From Streptomyces shenzhenensis (lineage in GTDB: Bacteria > Actinomycetota > Actinomycetes > Streptomycetales > Streptomycetaceae), in assembly GCF_021462265.1 (NCBI RefSeq), contig NZ_JAJONF010000002.1, positions 62,001 to 126,000 on the forward strand: a stretch of 64,000 nt of DNA. The letters are read 5' to 3'. A program made the position numbers and the translations under genes. The notes under the pieces were generated by a model. It did not search any database. It worked only from the letters and a program-made list of their open reading frames with translations, and was not told where the DNA came from. Shown piece after piece: positions 37,860 through 45,441 of this stretch. The stretch's first letter is position 1, and every line of letters begins with the position of its first letter.

Positions 37860-38815
37860 GACGCTCCGCTCAGGAAGTACGAGGAGGCCACCGCGAGGAC
37901 CGCCAGCAGGAAGGATCCGGCGAGGAGTTCGGGCACCCTGAACAGCCGGACCTTGGCCCAGAACACCTCGGCCGCGGCCAGCACCGCGCCCAGCAGGACC
38001 AGCTTCGCCGCGAACAGCACCAGGGCCACGGCCAGGCCGGCCCACGAGGCGCTGGTGGCGATGCCCCAGGGCACGAACAGCGAGGACAGCAGGCCGAGCA
38101 GCAGGGTGAGCCGCAGCTGCGAGCCGAGTTCGACCAGCGCCAGGTCGGGACCCGCGTACTCCAGCACCATCGCCTCGTGGATCATGGTCAGTTCGAGGTG
38201 GGTGGAGGGGTTGTCGACCGGGATCCGCCCGGTCTCCGCGAGCACGGCGACCGCGAGGGCGGCGGTGGCCAGCAGACCCGCGGGGGAGGTGAGACGGGCC
38301 GGCTCGTGGACGGCGCCGGTGACGATGGCCGGGATGTTGGTGGTGCCGGCCGGAATCGACAGCGCGAACACCGACAGCAGGATGGTCGGTTCCACCAGCG
38401 CCGCCACCGTCATCTCCCGGGAGGCGCCCATCCCGCCGAAGGCGGTGCCGGTGTCCAGCCCGGCCAGGGCCAGCGCCAGGGTGCCCAGCGCGATCAGCGA
38501 CACCACCACGATGAGGTCCGCGTGGGAGCTGACCGGGGTGTCGGTGGACAGCAGCGGCACCAGGGCGGCGGCGACCACCGTGGTCGCCACCAGCAGGGCG
38601 GGGGCGGCCCGGAAGGCGGGCCCGGTCCCGACGGGGGTGACGGGCTCCTTGCGCAGCAGCTTCCGCGTGTCCCGCCAGGGCTGGAGCACCCCCGCCCCGG
38701 CCCGGCCCTCCAGCCGGGCGCGGACCTGCCGCATCCACCCGGTCAGCAGCGGCGCACCGGCGCCGACCACGACGACCTGCCCGGCCACGGCCGCGTATCC
38801 GACAGCAGCACTCAT
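37856..38815 (-). CDS. HyfC-like membrane subunit (NuoH-like)
   Basis: A 319-residue membrane subunit equivalent to complex I NuoH, which links the electron-transfer arm to the membrane arm. 'LQPWRDTRKLLRKEPVTP', 'ETGRIPVDNPSTHLELTMIH' and 'EAMVLEYAGPDLALVELGSQ' are conserved quinone/ion-channel elements in NuoH-type proteins. Starts ten bases after the HyfB-like stop. Part of the Ehr operon. Confidence 0.9.
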   Translation of the reverse strand: MSAAVGYAAVAGQVVVVGAGAPLLTGWMRQVRARLEGRAGAGVLQPWRDTRKLLRKEPVTPVGTGPAFRAAPALLVATTVVAAALVPLLSTDTPVSSHADLIVVVSLIALGTLALALAGLDTGTAFGGMGASREMTVAALVEPTILLSVFALSIPAGTTNIPAIVTGAVHEPARLTSPAGLLATAALAVAVLAETGRIPVDNPSTHLELTMIHEAMVLEYAGPDLALVELGSQLRLTLLLGLLSSLFVPWGIATSASWAGLAVALVLFAAKLVLLGAVLAAAEVFWAKVRLFRVPELLAGSFLLAVLAVASSYFLSGAS

Positions 38816-38825
38816 CAGTCCGCAC

Positions 38826-40859
38826 TCACCAGCCCACCGCCAATGCCAACAGCAGGAAGACCAGGCCGGCGAAGCCGTAGCCGAGATAGCGGTGCACGCT
38901 GCCGCCCGCCAGCCTCCGGGCCGACTGCCCGGCCGTGTTCAGCGCCCGCAACACCGGTTCGTACAGCCGGTGTTCGATCCGGTCGGACACCCGGCGCTGG
39001 AAACGCACCCGCTCCACCAGGTACGCCGACTCCCGCACCGGTGTGACGTCCAGGTCCTGCTCCGGGGCGAGGACGTCGTCGAAGACCCGTTGCAACGGCT
39101 CCGCGAACGAGGTCGCCGTGTACGCCATGCGCGGCGTCGGCGCGCCGCCACCGCAGTCCCACAGCCGGGCGTTCACCCGGCGCCTTCTGCGCCCGTACAG
39201 CCGGGGCAGGCCGACGGCCGCCATCAGCGCCACGGTAAGGGCGGCCACCACCCACACCGGCGACAGCGCCGCGGAGATGCCGGTGAGCCGCACCTCCAGC
39301 CCGCCTCCCGACACCGCGCCGCCGCCCGGCAGCCCCGTGGCGCCCACGGCCCGGTCCAGGCTGCCGCCCAGCAGCCCGGGCACCAGCGCCAGTGCCGCGC
39401 ACGCCGCCCCGAGCAGCCCCATCCCGGCCAGCATCAGGATGGGCGCCTCTTCGGCCGAGGCGGCCCGGTCGCTGCGGGGCCGGGCGAAGAAGCCGACCCC
39501 GAGCGCCTTGACGAACGCGGCGGCGGCGATACCGGCCGACAGGGCGATCAGCGCCACCGACAGGGGCAGGACGACCGCCACCGCAACGCCCGGCACCGCA
39601 AGGCCGTGGATCAGGGACTGCAGCAGCAGCCACTCGCTGATGAACCCGTTGCCCGGCGGCAGCGCCACGGCACCGAGCGCGGCCACCGCGAAGAAGGCGG
39701 CGGTGACGGGCATCCGGGAGCGCAGACCGCCCAGCCGGTCCAGGTCCCGCAGGCCGGTGGACCGGAGGACGGAGCCGGCCGCGCAGAACAACAGGGCCTT
39801 GAACGCGGAGTGGTTGACCACGTGCAGCAGGGCCGCGCACAGGGCCAGTGCGGCGAGCGGCCGGTCACCGTAGGCGGCGAACAGCCCGGACGCCCCCACC
39901 CCGATCAGCACCAGGCCCATGTTCTCGCTGGTCGAGTAGGCCAGCAGCCGCTTCAGGTCGGAGGCCATCGCGGCCTGCAGGATCCCGTACACCGCGCTGG
40001 TGCCGCCCACCGCGATCAGCCCCAGCCACCACCAGGCGGGTCCGCCGCCGAGCAGGTCGAGGCCGGTGCGCACCAGGCCGTAGATTCCGAGGTTGACCAT
40101 GGCGGCACTCATCAACGCCGAGACGGGGCTGGGGGCTTCGGGATGGGCCCGGGGCAGCCAGGCGTGCAGCGGCAGCGCGCCCGCCTTCGACGTGAACGCG
40201 AGCGCCACCAGCACGAACACCAGCCCCCGGACCGCGGGAGGGACGGTGTGCGCGCCTGCCCGCAGGGCGGTGAAGGTCTCCCCGCCCGCCCCGGCCGCGA
40301 ACAGCGCCAGCCCGGCGAGCAGCAGTACCAGGCCGAGATGCGTCATCACCGCGTACCAGACGCCCGCCTGCCGTACCGAGGCCCGCTCCCGGTGTTCGGC
40401 GAGCACCAGCAGCAGCGAGCCGAGGGCCATCAGCTCCCACAGCGCCAGGAACGTGGACACCGACGCCGCCACCGGGACCAGCACCAAAGTAAGGGCGAAG
40501 GGCGGCAGCACCGCCTGCGCCGTGCGTGAGCCCAGCCCGTGCGGCCCGTGCCCGGCCGCATAACCGATGCCGTACACCGCGACCGCCGCTACGACGGCCC
40601 CCGCCACGGCTATGAACAGCCCTGCCAGCGCGTCCACCGCCGCGGCCGCCCCGGCCAGCGGCAGCACCCCGGGGAAGGTGCCCGCCCAGCCGCTGCCGCC
40701 CAGTGCGGCCACCCCCGCCGTGCCACCGCCCACCCCCACGCCCGCGGTCAGCACTCCGACGGCGGGGATCCGCAGCCGGTACGGCAGCACGATCCCGGCC
40801 AGCGCGCCCGCCCCGGCCAGTACGGCGGCCGCCGCCAGGGCGGCCGGGATCACGCTCAC
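38826..40859 (-). CDS. HyfB-like proton-translocating membrane subunit (NuoL/M-like)
   Basis: A 677-residue membrane protein with about 16 segments. The antiporter signature is 'LAFTSKAGALPLHAWLPRAH' followed by 'PEAPSPVSALMSAAMVNLGI' with the channel Lys and His. 'LLAYSTSENMGLVLIGV' is also typical. A hydrophilic stretch with 'RLWDCGGGAPTPRMAYTATS' near residue 575 is a hallmark of HyfB-like subunits. GTG start overlaps the small-subunit stop (GTGA) with GGAGGG upstream. This is the largest pump module of the complex. Confidence 0.9.
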   Translation of the reverse strand: MSVIPAALAAAAVLAGAGALAGIVLPYRLRIPAVGVLTAGVGVGGGTAGVAALGGSGWAGTFPGVLPLAGAAAAVDALAGLFIAVAGAVVAAVAVYGIGYAAGHGPHGLGSRTAQAVLPPFALTLVLVPVAASVSTFLALWELMALGSLLLVLAEHRERASVRQAGVWYAVMTHLGLVLLLAGLALFAAGAGGETFTALRAGAHTVPPAVRGLVFVLVALAFTSKAGALPLHAWLPRAHPEAPSPVSALMSAAMVNLGIYGLVRTGLDLLGGGPAWWWLGLIAVGGTSAVYGILQAAMASDLKRLLAYSTSENMGLVLIGVGASGLFAAYGDRPLAALALCAALLHVVNHSAFKALLFCAAGSVLRSTGLRDLDRLGGLRSRMPVTAAFFAVAALGAVALPPGNGFISEWLLLQSLIHGLAVPGVAVAVVLPLSVALIALSAGIAAAAFVKALGVGFFARPRSDRAASAEEAPILMLAGMGLLGAACAALALVPGLLGGSLDRAVGATGLPGGGAVSGGGLEVRLTGISAALSPVWVVAALTVALMAAVGLPRLYGRRRRRVNARLWDCGGGAPTPRMAYTATSFAEPLQRVFDDVLAPEQDLDVTPVRESAYLVERVRFQRRVSDRIEHRLYEPVLRALNTAGQSARRLAGGSVHRYLGYGFAGLVFLLLALAVGW

Positions 40860-41338
40860 CGTCCGGTCACCCTCCTGAGCGCCGCCACGATCTGGTCCGG
40901 TTCCGGCGGGCATCCGGGCACGGCCAGGTCCACCGGCAGGACATCGGCGACGGCGCCCTCGACGCCGTAACCGCCCGCGAACTCCCCGCAGTCGATCGCG
41001 CAGTCCCCGACCGCGACCACCAGTTTCGGCTCGCCCATGGCGGCGACCGTGCGGCGCAGCGGCTCGGCCATGTTCCGGGTCACCGGCCCGGTCACCAGCG
41101 CCACGTCTGCGTGCCGGGGCGAGGCCACCAGACGGGCGCCGTACCGCTCGGCGTCGTACAGCGGGTTGAAGGCGGCGGCGATCTCGATCTCGCAGCCGTT
41201 GCAGGAGCCGGCGTCGACACACCGCACCTGCACGGACCCGCGCAGTTCCCCGGCCGCCAAGGGCTGTTCCGCCTCGGGGCGCGGCGGGGCCGGCTCGGCC
41301 ACCCGGCCGGTGGTGCGGATCTTGCGCAACAGGCCCAT
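40856..41338 (-). CDS. HyfI/NuoB-like iron-sulfur subunit
   Basis: A 160-residue protein that should bind one [4Fe-4S] cluster. Cys residues are in 'GSCNGCEIEIAAAFNP', 'VAVGDCAIDCGEF' and 'DLAVPGCPPEPDQI', the pattern of NuoB/HyfI small subunits. The ATG at 41338 follows AGGGAAGGG. It is the first gene of the operon. A 19-bp inverted repeat lies 34 bases upstream. No HyfA or HyfH-like ferredoxin gene accompanies it, so the electron donor is unresolved. Confidence 0.9.
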   Translation of the reverse strand: MGLLRKIRTTGRVAEPAPPRPEAEQPLAAGELRGSVQVRCVDAGSCNGCEIEIAAAFNPLYDAERYGARLVASPRHADVALVTGPVTRNMAEPLRRTVAAMGEPKLVVAVGDCAIDCGEFAGGYGVEGAVADVLPVDLAVPGCPPEPDQIVAALRRVTGR

Positions 41339-41371
41339 GAGCCCTTCCCTGACGGTGAGGACATGTCCGCA

Positions 41372-41390
41372 GGTGACCTGGTGGGTCACC
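41372..41390. promoter_or_regulatory. inverted repeat upstream of the Ehr operon
   Basis: GGTGACC-N5-GGTCACC (41372-41378 and 41384-41390) is a perfect seven-base inverted repeat, starting 34 bases upstream of the first operon gene. It could be an operator or an mRNA hairpin. Confidence 0.45.
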
Positions 41391-41527
41391 CCGCGACTGG
41401 AGTTACGGCGTCTTCCTGGTGCTCTTGCCTTGGCGGCGGATCTCCGCCGGGGTGGGAAGGCGGCCGTTTCCCGTACCACGGAGCGCTGTCGACTCCGAGG
41501 GAGGCGGCCGCCGTACGACGGCCGTCG

Positions 41528-41872
41528 TCACGACGGCGGTTTCCGCTCGGTCCGGGCCGCGCGCAGGCCGGCGGGGAGGTCAGCCTGGCCGGCCGGTACG
41601 CCGGACAGGATGCTGCGGGCGCCCCGCAGCGGCTCGGCGACATGCGGGCCGGCCGGCGAGTGGCGCACGGTCGAGCGCTCCTTGCGGGTCACGACCAGGT
41701 TCGCGCGGCGCGGAACGGCCGGCTGCTGCGAGAGGTGTGCGGCCTCGCTGCCCACCTCGGGCGGCATCTCCGCGACCGCGTGCTCGCTCAGGAGCTCCAG
41801 GACGCGGATGCGCGCGGGGTGCCCGAGGGTTTCGAAGAACCCGGCCTTCAGGCGGTACGGCGGCGTGCTCAC
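41528..41872 (-). CDS. ArsR/SmtB-like regulator with many helix-breaking prolines
   Basis: A 114-residue winged-helix frame that begins 'MSTPPYRLKAGFFETLGHPA' and 'RIRVLELLSEHAVAEM', as in Streptomyces ArsR proteins. The recognition segment reads 'HLSQQPAVPRRANLVVTRKE', and further on 'HSPAGPHVAEPLRGARS' and 'LSGVPAGQADLPAGL'. From memory, relatives have Leu at most of these Pro positions. The GTG at 41872 follows GGAGGAG. It lies on the same strand upstream of the Ehr operon with 189 bases between. It may be inactivated. A strong palindrome is upstream. Confidence 0.7.
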   Translation of the reverse strand: MSTPPYRLKAGFFETLGHPARIRVLELLSEHAVAEMPPEVGSEAAHLSQQPAVPRRANLVVTRKERSTVRHSPAGPHVAEPLRGARSILSGVPAGQADLPAGLRAARTERKPPS

Positions 41873-42034
41873 CGGGGCGTCTCCTCCCCCGTGGAGCAGC
41901 ACGGCCCGCCCTGCCCGGCCTCGGCGCATCCAATCCACCCACTCGCGACAACATGCGGCCCGTCCTCACCTGCGGCAGCGGCCAGGCCGGACCCGCACCG
42001 GGGACGAGAGCCACTGGTTTCAGCAGTGATGACC

Positions 42035-42064
42035 TCAGTAATTGCCAACGTTAGCAATTACTGA
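42035..42064. promoter_or_regulatory. 30-bp palindrome, ArsR-type operator
   Basis: The 11-base arms TCAGTAATTGC (42035-42045) and GCAATTACTGA (42054-42064) are perfect inverted repeats around a CAACGTTA core that is itself nearly symmetric. AT-rich 12-2-12-like palindromes of this type are bound by ArsR/SmtB repressors. It lies 163 bases upstream of the ArsR-like start. It could control that gene and the Ehr operon, though a STAS gene ends on the other side. Confidence 0.65.
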
Positions 42065-42206
42065 CTTCATGTGAGGGAGGTTCGCGTGAGAATCACGCTT
42101 TGCGCGGGTTTCGGCGTCGTCCGGTCACCGCGGAGGGGGACGCCTGCGCTCTCGTGCCCGTGTCCGAGGGTGACGGCGCTGTCGCGCCGCGGGTGAGCCG
42201 GAGGAG

Positions 42207-42620
42207 TCAGCTGTCTGTCTGCTCGGCGGCCGGCCATCCGGTGGTGCGCCACCCCGTGCGTCCCTGCGCGCGTTCCCCGTGGTGCGCGCTGTGCGCGCCG
42301 AGGGCGGCGGGCAGGTCGGCGTGGACCGGGATGGGCGGGCAGTCGCCGGCTGGGACAAGGGACCCGTCGGCGGGTATGGCGGCCAGTTCCAGGCCGCGGC
42401 CCGCCTCGGCGAGACGGCGGGCGGCCTCGGTGATGGCCAGCTGACCCTCGGCCGACCAGCTGCGCAGCTCGGTCAGGTCGACGATGACCGGGCCGGTACC
42501 GCGGGCCAGCGCCCAGCCGACGGCGCCGGAGAAGCGGCGCACCGCGTCCGCCCCGAGGTAGCCGGCGACGGACAGGACGCCGAAGTTCTCCTCGACGGTG
42601 TAGCGCCAGTCGATGGTCAT
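42207..42620 (-). CDS. STAS-domain anti-sigma antagonist-like protein
   Basis: A 137-residue STAS domain: 'FGVLSVAGYLGADAVRRFSG' then 'GPVIVDLTELRSWSAEGQLA'. The phosphorylatable Ser segment is 'SWSAEG', a variant of the usual DSSG. The C-terminus carries an extra His/Arg-rich tail. The ATG at 42620 has AAGGAAG nine bases upstream; a TTG at 42629 is a less likely start. It follows the HATPase_c gene in the same direction, 48 bases apart, as a kinase/antagonist pair. Confidence 0.83.
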   Translation of the reverse strand: MTIDWRYTVEENFGVLSVAGYLGADAVRRFSGAVGWALARGTGPVIVDLTELRSWSAEGQLAITEAARRLAEAGRGLELAAIPADGSLVPAGDCPPIPVHADLPAALGAHSAHHGERAQGRTGWRTTGWPAAEQTDS

Positions 42621-42668
42621 GATGGTCAACTTCCTTGTGAGGATGGCCGGTCGGGGCCGTGGTCCGGT

Positions 42669-43088
42669 TCAGAGGGGGAGAGTGATCCAGATGCTCTTGC
42701 CGCCGCCGTCGGCGTCCGCCCGGATGACCGCGGTGCCGCCCAGGGTGAGGACGAGCTCCATGACGGTGCCCAGGCCGCCGGCGCCGGTGACCGCCCCGGA
42801 CAGCGGCGGCTGGGAGGGGTGGCGGTCGTGGACGGCGAAGGCCAGGCAGTCGGTGCCCGCCGCGTAGATCACGGTGACCTGCGGAGAGAGGCCGGCGGCG
42901 TGCCGAACGCTGTTGGTGACCAGTTCGCTCAGGATGAGCAGGGCCGGGTCCACGGCGGGGTGGCGCAGTCCGATGCCCCATTCGAGCACGACCTGCTCGG
43001 CCGTTTCGCGGGCCACCCGTACGGCGGTGGGGTCATTGGGCATCGTGAGCACGTGCCGGTGCGGCAGGGCCGCGAGCCGCGTGGACAC
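42669..43088 (-). CDS. HATPase_c anti-sigma regulatory kinase
   Basis: A 139-residue ATP-binding protein with N box 'LLILSELVTNSVRHAAGL', D box 'AFAVHDRHPSQPPL', glycine-rich 'GAVTGAGGLGTVMELV' and closing 'GGGKSIWITLPL'. GTG start with GGAGG five bases upstream. It pairs with the STAS gene downstream. An ArsR-type palindrome lies 211-230 bases before its start, suggesting a link to the ArsR-like gene. Confidence 0.85.
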   Translation of the reverse strand: MSTRLAALPHRHVLTMPNDPTAVRVARETAEQVVLEWGIGLRHPAVDPALLILSELVTNSVRHAAGLSPQVTVIYAAGTDCLAFAVHDRHPSQPPLSGAVTGAGGLGTVMELVLTLGGTAVIRADADGGGKSIWITLPL

Positions 43089-43298
43089 TCATGCCTCCAG
43101 TCGGACGAGGCGGAAACCGGCGATGGCCCGGGCGGATGCCGGAGGTCTCCGGCACGGCGGCGCTGTGGCCCCGGCCTCGGCCTGATACGGCGCAACGGAC
43201 ACGGCCCCTCGGTTTCCTCTGCGAGCCCCACCCCGGGGGCGGACACGAACGACTGAACCCGCGACTACCTGCGAGCACGGTCAACCCAGCATCTAAGC

Positions 43299-43318
43299 AA
43301 TTGCGAAATTATGCAATT
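43299..43318. promoter_or_regulatory. second ArsR-type palindrome
   Basis: AATTGC (43299-43304) and GCAATT (43313-43318) are separated by eight bases. The same half-sites and spacing form the centre of the palindrome at 42035-42064. It lies in an AT-rich island between the HATPase_c and PhnA genes and could regulate the former. Confidence 0.55.
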
Positions 43319-43377
43319 CTGCATCAGTCTACGGCTCGGACAGCCCGGCCGGGGCAGGGGGGCGCGGGTCAGGCTTG

Positions 43378-43737
43378 TCAGGCTTTCTTGACCACGCTCG
43401 ACTTGAGCTGCATCGCCCCGAACCCGTCGACCTTGCAGTCGATGTCATGGCCGTCGACCCCGTCGACCAGCCGGATGCCGCGCACCTTGGTCCCGGCCTT
43501 GAGTCCCGTGGGGCTGCCCTTGACCTTGAGCGTCTTGACGACCACCACGGTGTCGCCGTCCTGCAGCACATTGCCGACGGCGTCCTTGACGACGCGCTCC
43601 CCGGGGCCGTGGCCGCCTTCGGCGCCGGTCTCGGCCGGGACCCATTCGTGGCCGCACTCCGGGCACACCACCAGGGCGTTCATCTCGTAGGTGTACTCGC
43701 AGGAGCACTTCGGGCAGGGAGGAGGATTCTCAAGCAT
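43378..43737 (-). CDS. PhnA/YjdM-type zinc-ribbon protein
   Basis: A 119-residue cytoplasmic protein. The N-terminal zinc ribbon has two Cys pairs ('[13 protein letters not shown]' and '[11 protein letters not shown]'). The C-terminal PhnA domain reads '[20 protein letters not shown]', '[20 protein letters not shown]', '[18 protein letters not shown]'. PhnA-type proteins have an unresolved role; the name comes from alkylphosphonate genes, but no catalysis is established for this form. The ATG has only a weak GCGGA site. Single gene. Confidence 0.88.
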   Translation of the reverse strand: MLENPPPCPKCSCEYTYEMNALVVCPECGHEWVPAETGAEGGHGPGERVVKDAVGNVLQDGDTVVVVKTLKVKGSPTGLKAGTKVRGIRLVDGVDGHDIDCKVDGFGAMQLKSSVVKKA

Positions 43738-43758
43738 TCCGCCAGCGTATCCGGCCCT

Positions 43759-43779
43759 GCCCGGGCCGGAGGCCCGGGC
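43759..43779. terminator. strong GC hairpin
   Basis: GCCCGGGCC (43759-43767) pairs perfectly with GGCCCGGGC (43771-43779) around GGA. It lies just before the PhnA gene and after the MFS remnant on the minus strand, so it is probably the old terminator of the decayed transporter. Confidence 0.6.
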
Positions 43780-43811
43780 GCAGCGGCACCAGCGGCCGGG
43801 CGGCCCGCTGG

Positions 43812-44107
43812 AGGAGCCGGGGCACCTGGACGGCGAGACAGAAACAGAGCAGCCGGGGAGGCCGGCGCCGGACCTCTCTCCCGGCTCGCGAACAGCCGCA
43901 GCGGCACGATCGGCCGCGCGGCCGCGGCTGCACCCGGACGAAGAGCCCGACCAGCACTACGCCGGCCACCAGCGGCACCGAAGTGCGGGGGGCGGTCCAG
44001 CCGAAGCCGGCGGCGTCCACGACGCCGAGAACCAGCGGGGTCGAACCCCGTGTCGCCGGAGCTGCCCCGGCGATGTCGAAGCGGCCTCGCCGGGGCTCGG
44101 TCTCGGA
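43812..44107 (-). pseudogene. fragment of a DHA2-type MFS drug exporter
   Basis: Two frames carry adjoining pieces of a DHA2 MFS transporter. 44107 to about 43933 gives 'ETEPRRGRFDIAGAAPATRG' and 'LVLGVVDAAGFGWTAP', then '[14 protein letters not shown]'. After a shift, 43916-43812 gives '[15 protein letters not shown]'. In intact relatives these lie in one frame. Both ends are missing. The fragment runs back-to-back with an aldo/keto reductase fragment, so this is a recombination scar. Confidence 0.7.
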
Positions 44108-44129
44108 CAGGAATCCGACCGCGAGCACC

Positions 44130-44362
44130 ATCGACGAGGACGAAGCCGACTCGATCCGGATCATCCACCGCGCTCTCGGCGCCGGCATCAACTTCGTCGA
44201 CACCGCCGACGTCTACTCCGGCGGCGTCTCGGAGGAGATCGTCGGCAAGGCGCTCAAGGACCGTCGCGAGGACGTGTTCCCGGCGACCGAGTTCGTCATG
44301 CCGATGGACCAGGACGACCCCAACCAGCTTGGTGGCTCGCGGCGTTGGATCATCCGCGAAAC
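44130..44362 (+). pseudogene. fragment of an aldo/keto reductase
   Basis: The frame reads 'DEDEADSIRIIHRALGAGIN' followed by 'FVDTADVYSGGVSEEIVGKA' and 'LKDRREDV', then 'GGSRRWIIRE'. This is a clear AKR segment with the catalytic Asp-Thr-Ala-Asp-Xaa-Tyr region. Beyond about 44360 the frame loses similarity, and the start and the C-terminal two thirds are absent. Confidence 0.75.
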
Positions 44363-44582
44363 CCAGCCGAGAACCCAGCGGCGCACGTCCGGTCTGCGCC
44401 ACGGCGAGTTCCACGGAGACCGCGACTCGGCCGCAGGTCACACCGCACTGCCGGCCGAGGTCTCCCGAGCCGTGGAGATCGCCATCAGGGGTTGGTCCTC
44501 GCGCCGCCTTGGCCCACGCCGGTGCGGTTCCGCGGCCGCTGCCAGGTCGACTGGCCGTGCGGCCGCGGCACCTGGCGTCATG
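44363..44582. other. non-coding remainder after the AKR fragment
   Basis: No recognisable gene; probably residual sequence of the decayed aldo/keto reductase region and the end of the DUF6884 transcript. Confidence 0.35.
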
Positions 44583-45032
44583 TCAGGTGTAGTCCCGTCC
44601 GTCGCGTATTGCTGCAAGCCGGGCCATTTGCTCGCCCATGCCGCGTGCTCCGGCCAGCGGTGTGCGGACGTGCGGCCAGACGGCGCGCAGGAGGTCGATG
44701 TGCCGTGCGCCGCCGAGGGCCACCACGGGGTCGAGGTGGACGATGTTCCGCGTCGTTGCCTGTTCGAGAAGGACCTGGCTCGTTACTGCGTCGGCTGCGC
44801 CATGGGGTGTGTCGTACGGCTCGATGACGTCGTCGAGGTCGAGGAGCCCGTGGCGTGCGGAGAGGATGAGCAGCCGGTCGGGGTGCAGTGCGTCGGCCGC
44901 CCTGCGGCATGCCCGGTGATATGAGCCGACGTAGATGTCCGCCGCGCGTGCGGGCGAGCCCAGTTTGCGGCTGCCGCACGGGATGACGACGAGTTGTGGC
45001 GTGAAGTGGTCGAGATGGTCGTTTGCGGTCAT
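44583..45032 (-). CDS. DUF6884 domain protein
   Basis: A 149-residue protein beginning 'MTANDHLDHFTPQLVVIPCG' and 'SRKLGSPARAADIYVGSYHR', then 'PDRLLILSARHGLLDLDDVI' and 'EPYDTPHGAADAVTSQVLLE'. This matches the DUF6884 type found mostly on actinobacterial mobile and accessory DNA; it shares a 'SARHGL' core with a predicted hydrolase or nucleotide-binding fold. ATG at 45032 follows AGGACGACAGG. A truncated copy of its 5' end lies at 47227-47270. The function is unknown. Confidence 0.75.
   Translation of the reverse strand: MTANDHLDHFTPQLVVIPCGSRKLGSPARAADIYVGSYHRACRRAADALHPDRLLILSARHGLLDLDDVIEPYDTPHGAADAVTSQVLLEQATTRNIVHLDPVVALGGARHIDLLRAVWPHVRTPLAGARGMGEQMARLAAIRDGRDYT
44983..45026 (-). repeat. 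44-bp direct repeat, copy 1 (inside the DUF6884 5' end)
   Basis: Identical at 41 of 44 positions to 47227-47270 and in the same orientation. It encodes NDHLDHFTPQLVVI of the DUF6884 protein. The two copies bracket the MFS exporter gene. Confidence 0.85.
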
Positions 45033-45441
45033 GCCTGTCGTCCTGTCTGCGCTTGTGGTGTGAGCGGTACTGGTCCGGTGCGCGCCTGGTGTGTCCTGGT
45101 GGACACCCGCCTGCCGGGCGGCCGGGTGGGGGGACGGCGATGCGGAGCGGCAGTTCGAGAAGAGCGGGGGCGGACCGGCCCGGCCCCCCGTGAGAAGAGC
45201 CGGCGCCGTTTCGTACGCGAGCACCGCCGGTGCCGCAGGACGAGGTCCACGCAGATCCCCAGGAGCCAGGAGAGGCAGCCGACGGGAGCTCACACGCCGG
45301 CGGGGCAGCCGCCGCACGAACACCCGGTCCACACTCGGCCTCTTCGAGCGTGGACCCGTTCTGCCCCCTGACAAGCGGCGGCAGCGCCGTTCCGCCGGGT
45401 CCGTCGTGGCCCGGACTCTCGCTTCGGCCGCCGGCGGCAAG
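45033..45441. other. 409-bp intergenic region
   Basis: No gene supported. It lies between the DUF6884 start and the MFS stop, both on the minus strand, so it must contain the DUF6884 promoter and the MFS terminator. Confidence 0.35.

Noticed and set aside
34098..41338. Calling the operon a formate hydrogenlyase or hydrogenase 4
   Set aside because: The large subunit lacks the NiFe-binding Cys pairs, and no formate dehydrogenase, HyfA/HyfH ferredoxin or maturation gene is present.
45033..45440. Longer N-terminus of the DUF6884 protein
   Set aside because: The extension is Arg/Pro/Ala-rich and unlike the family; ATG 45032 has a suitable ribosome binding site.
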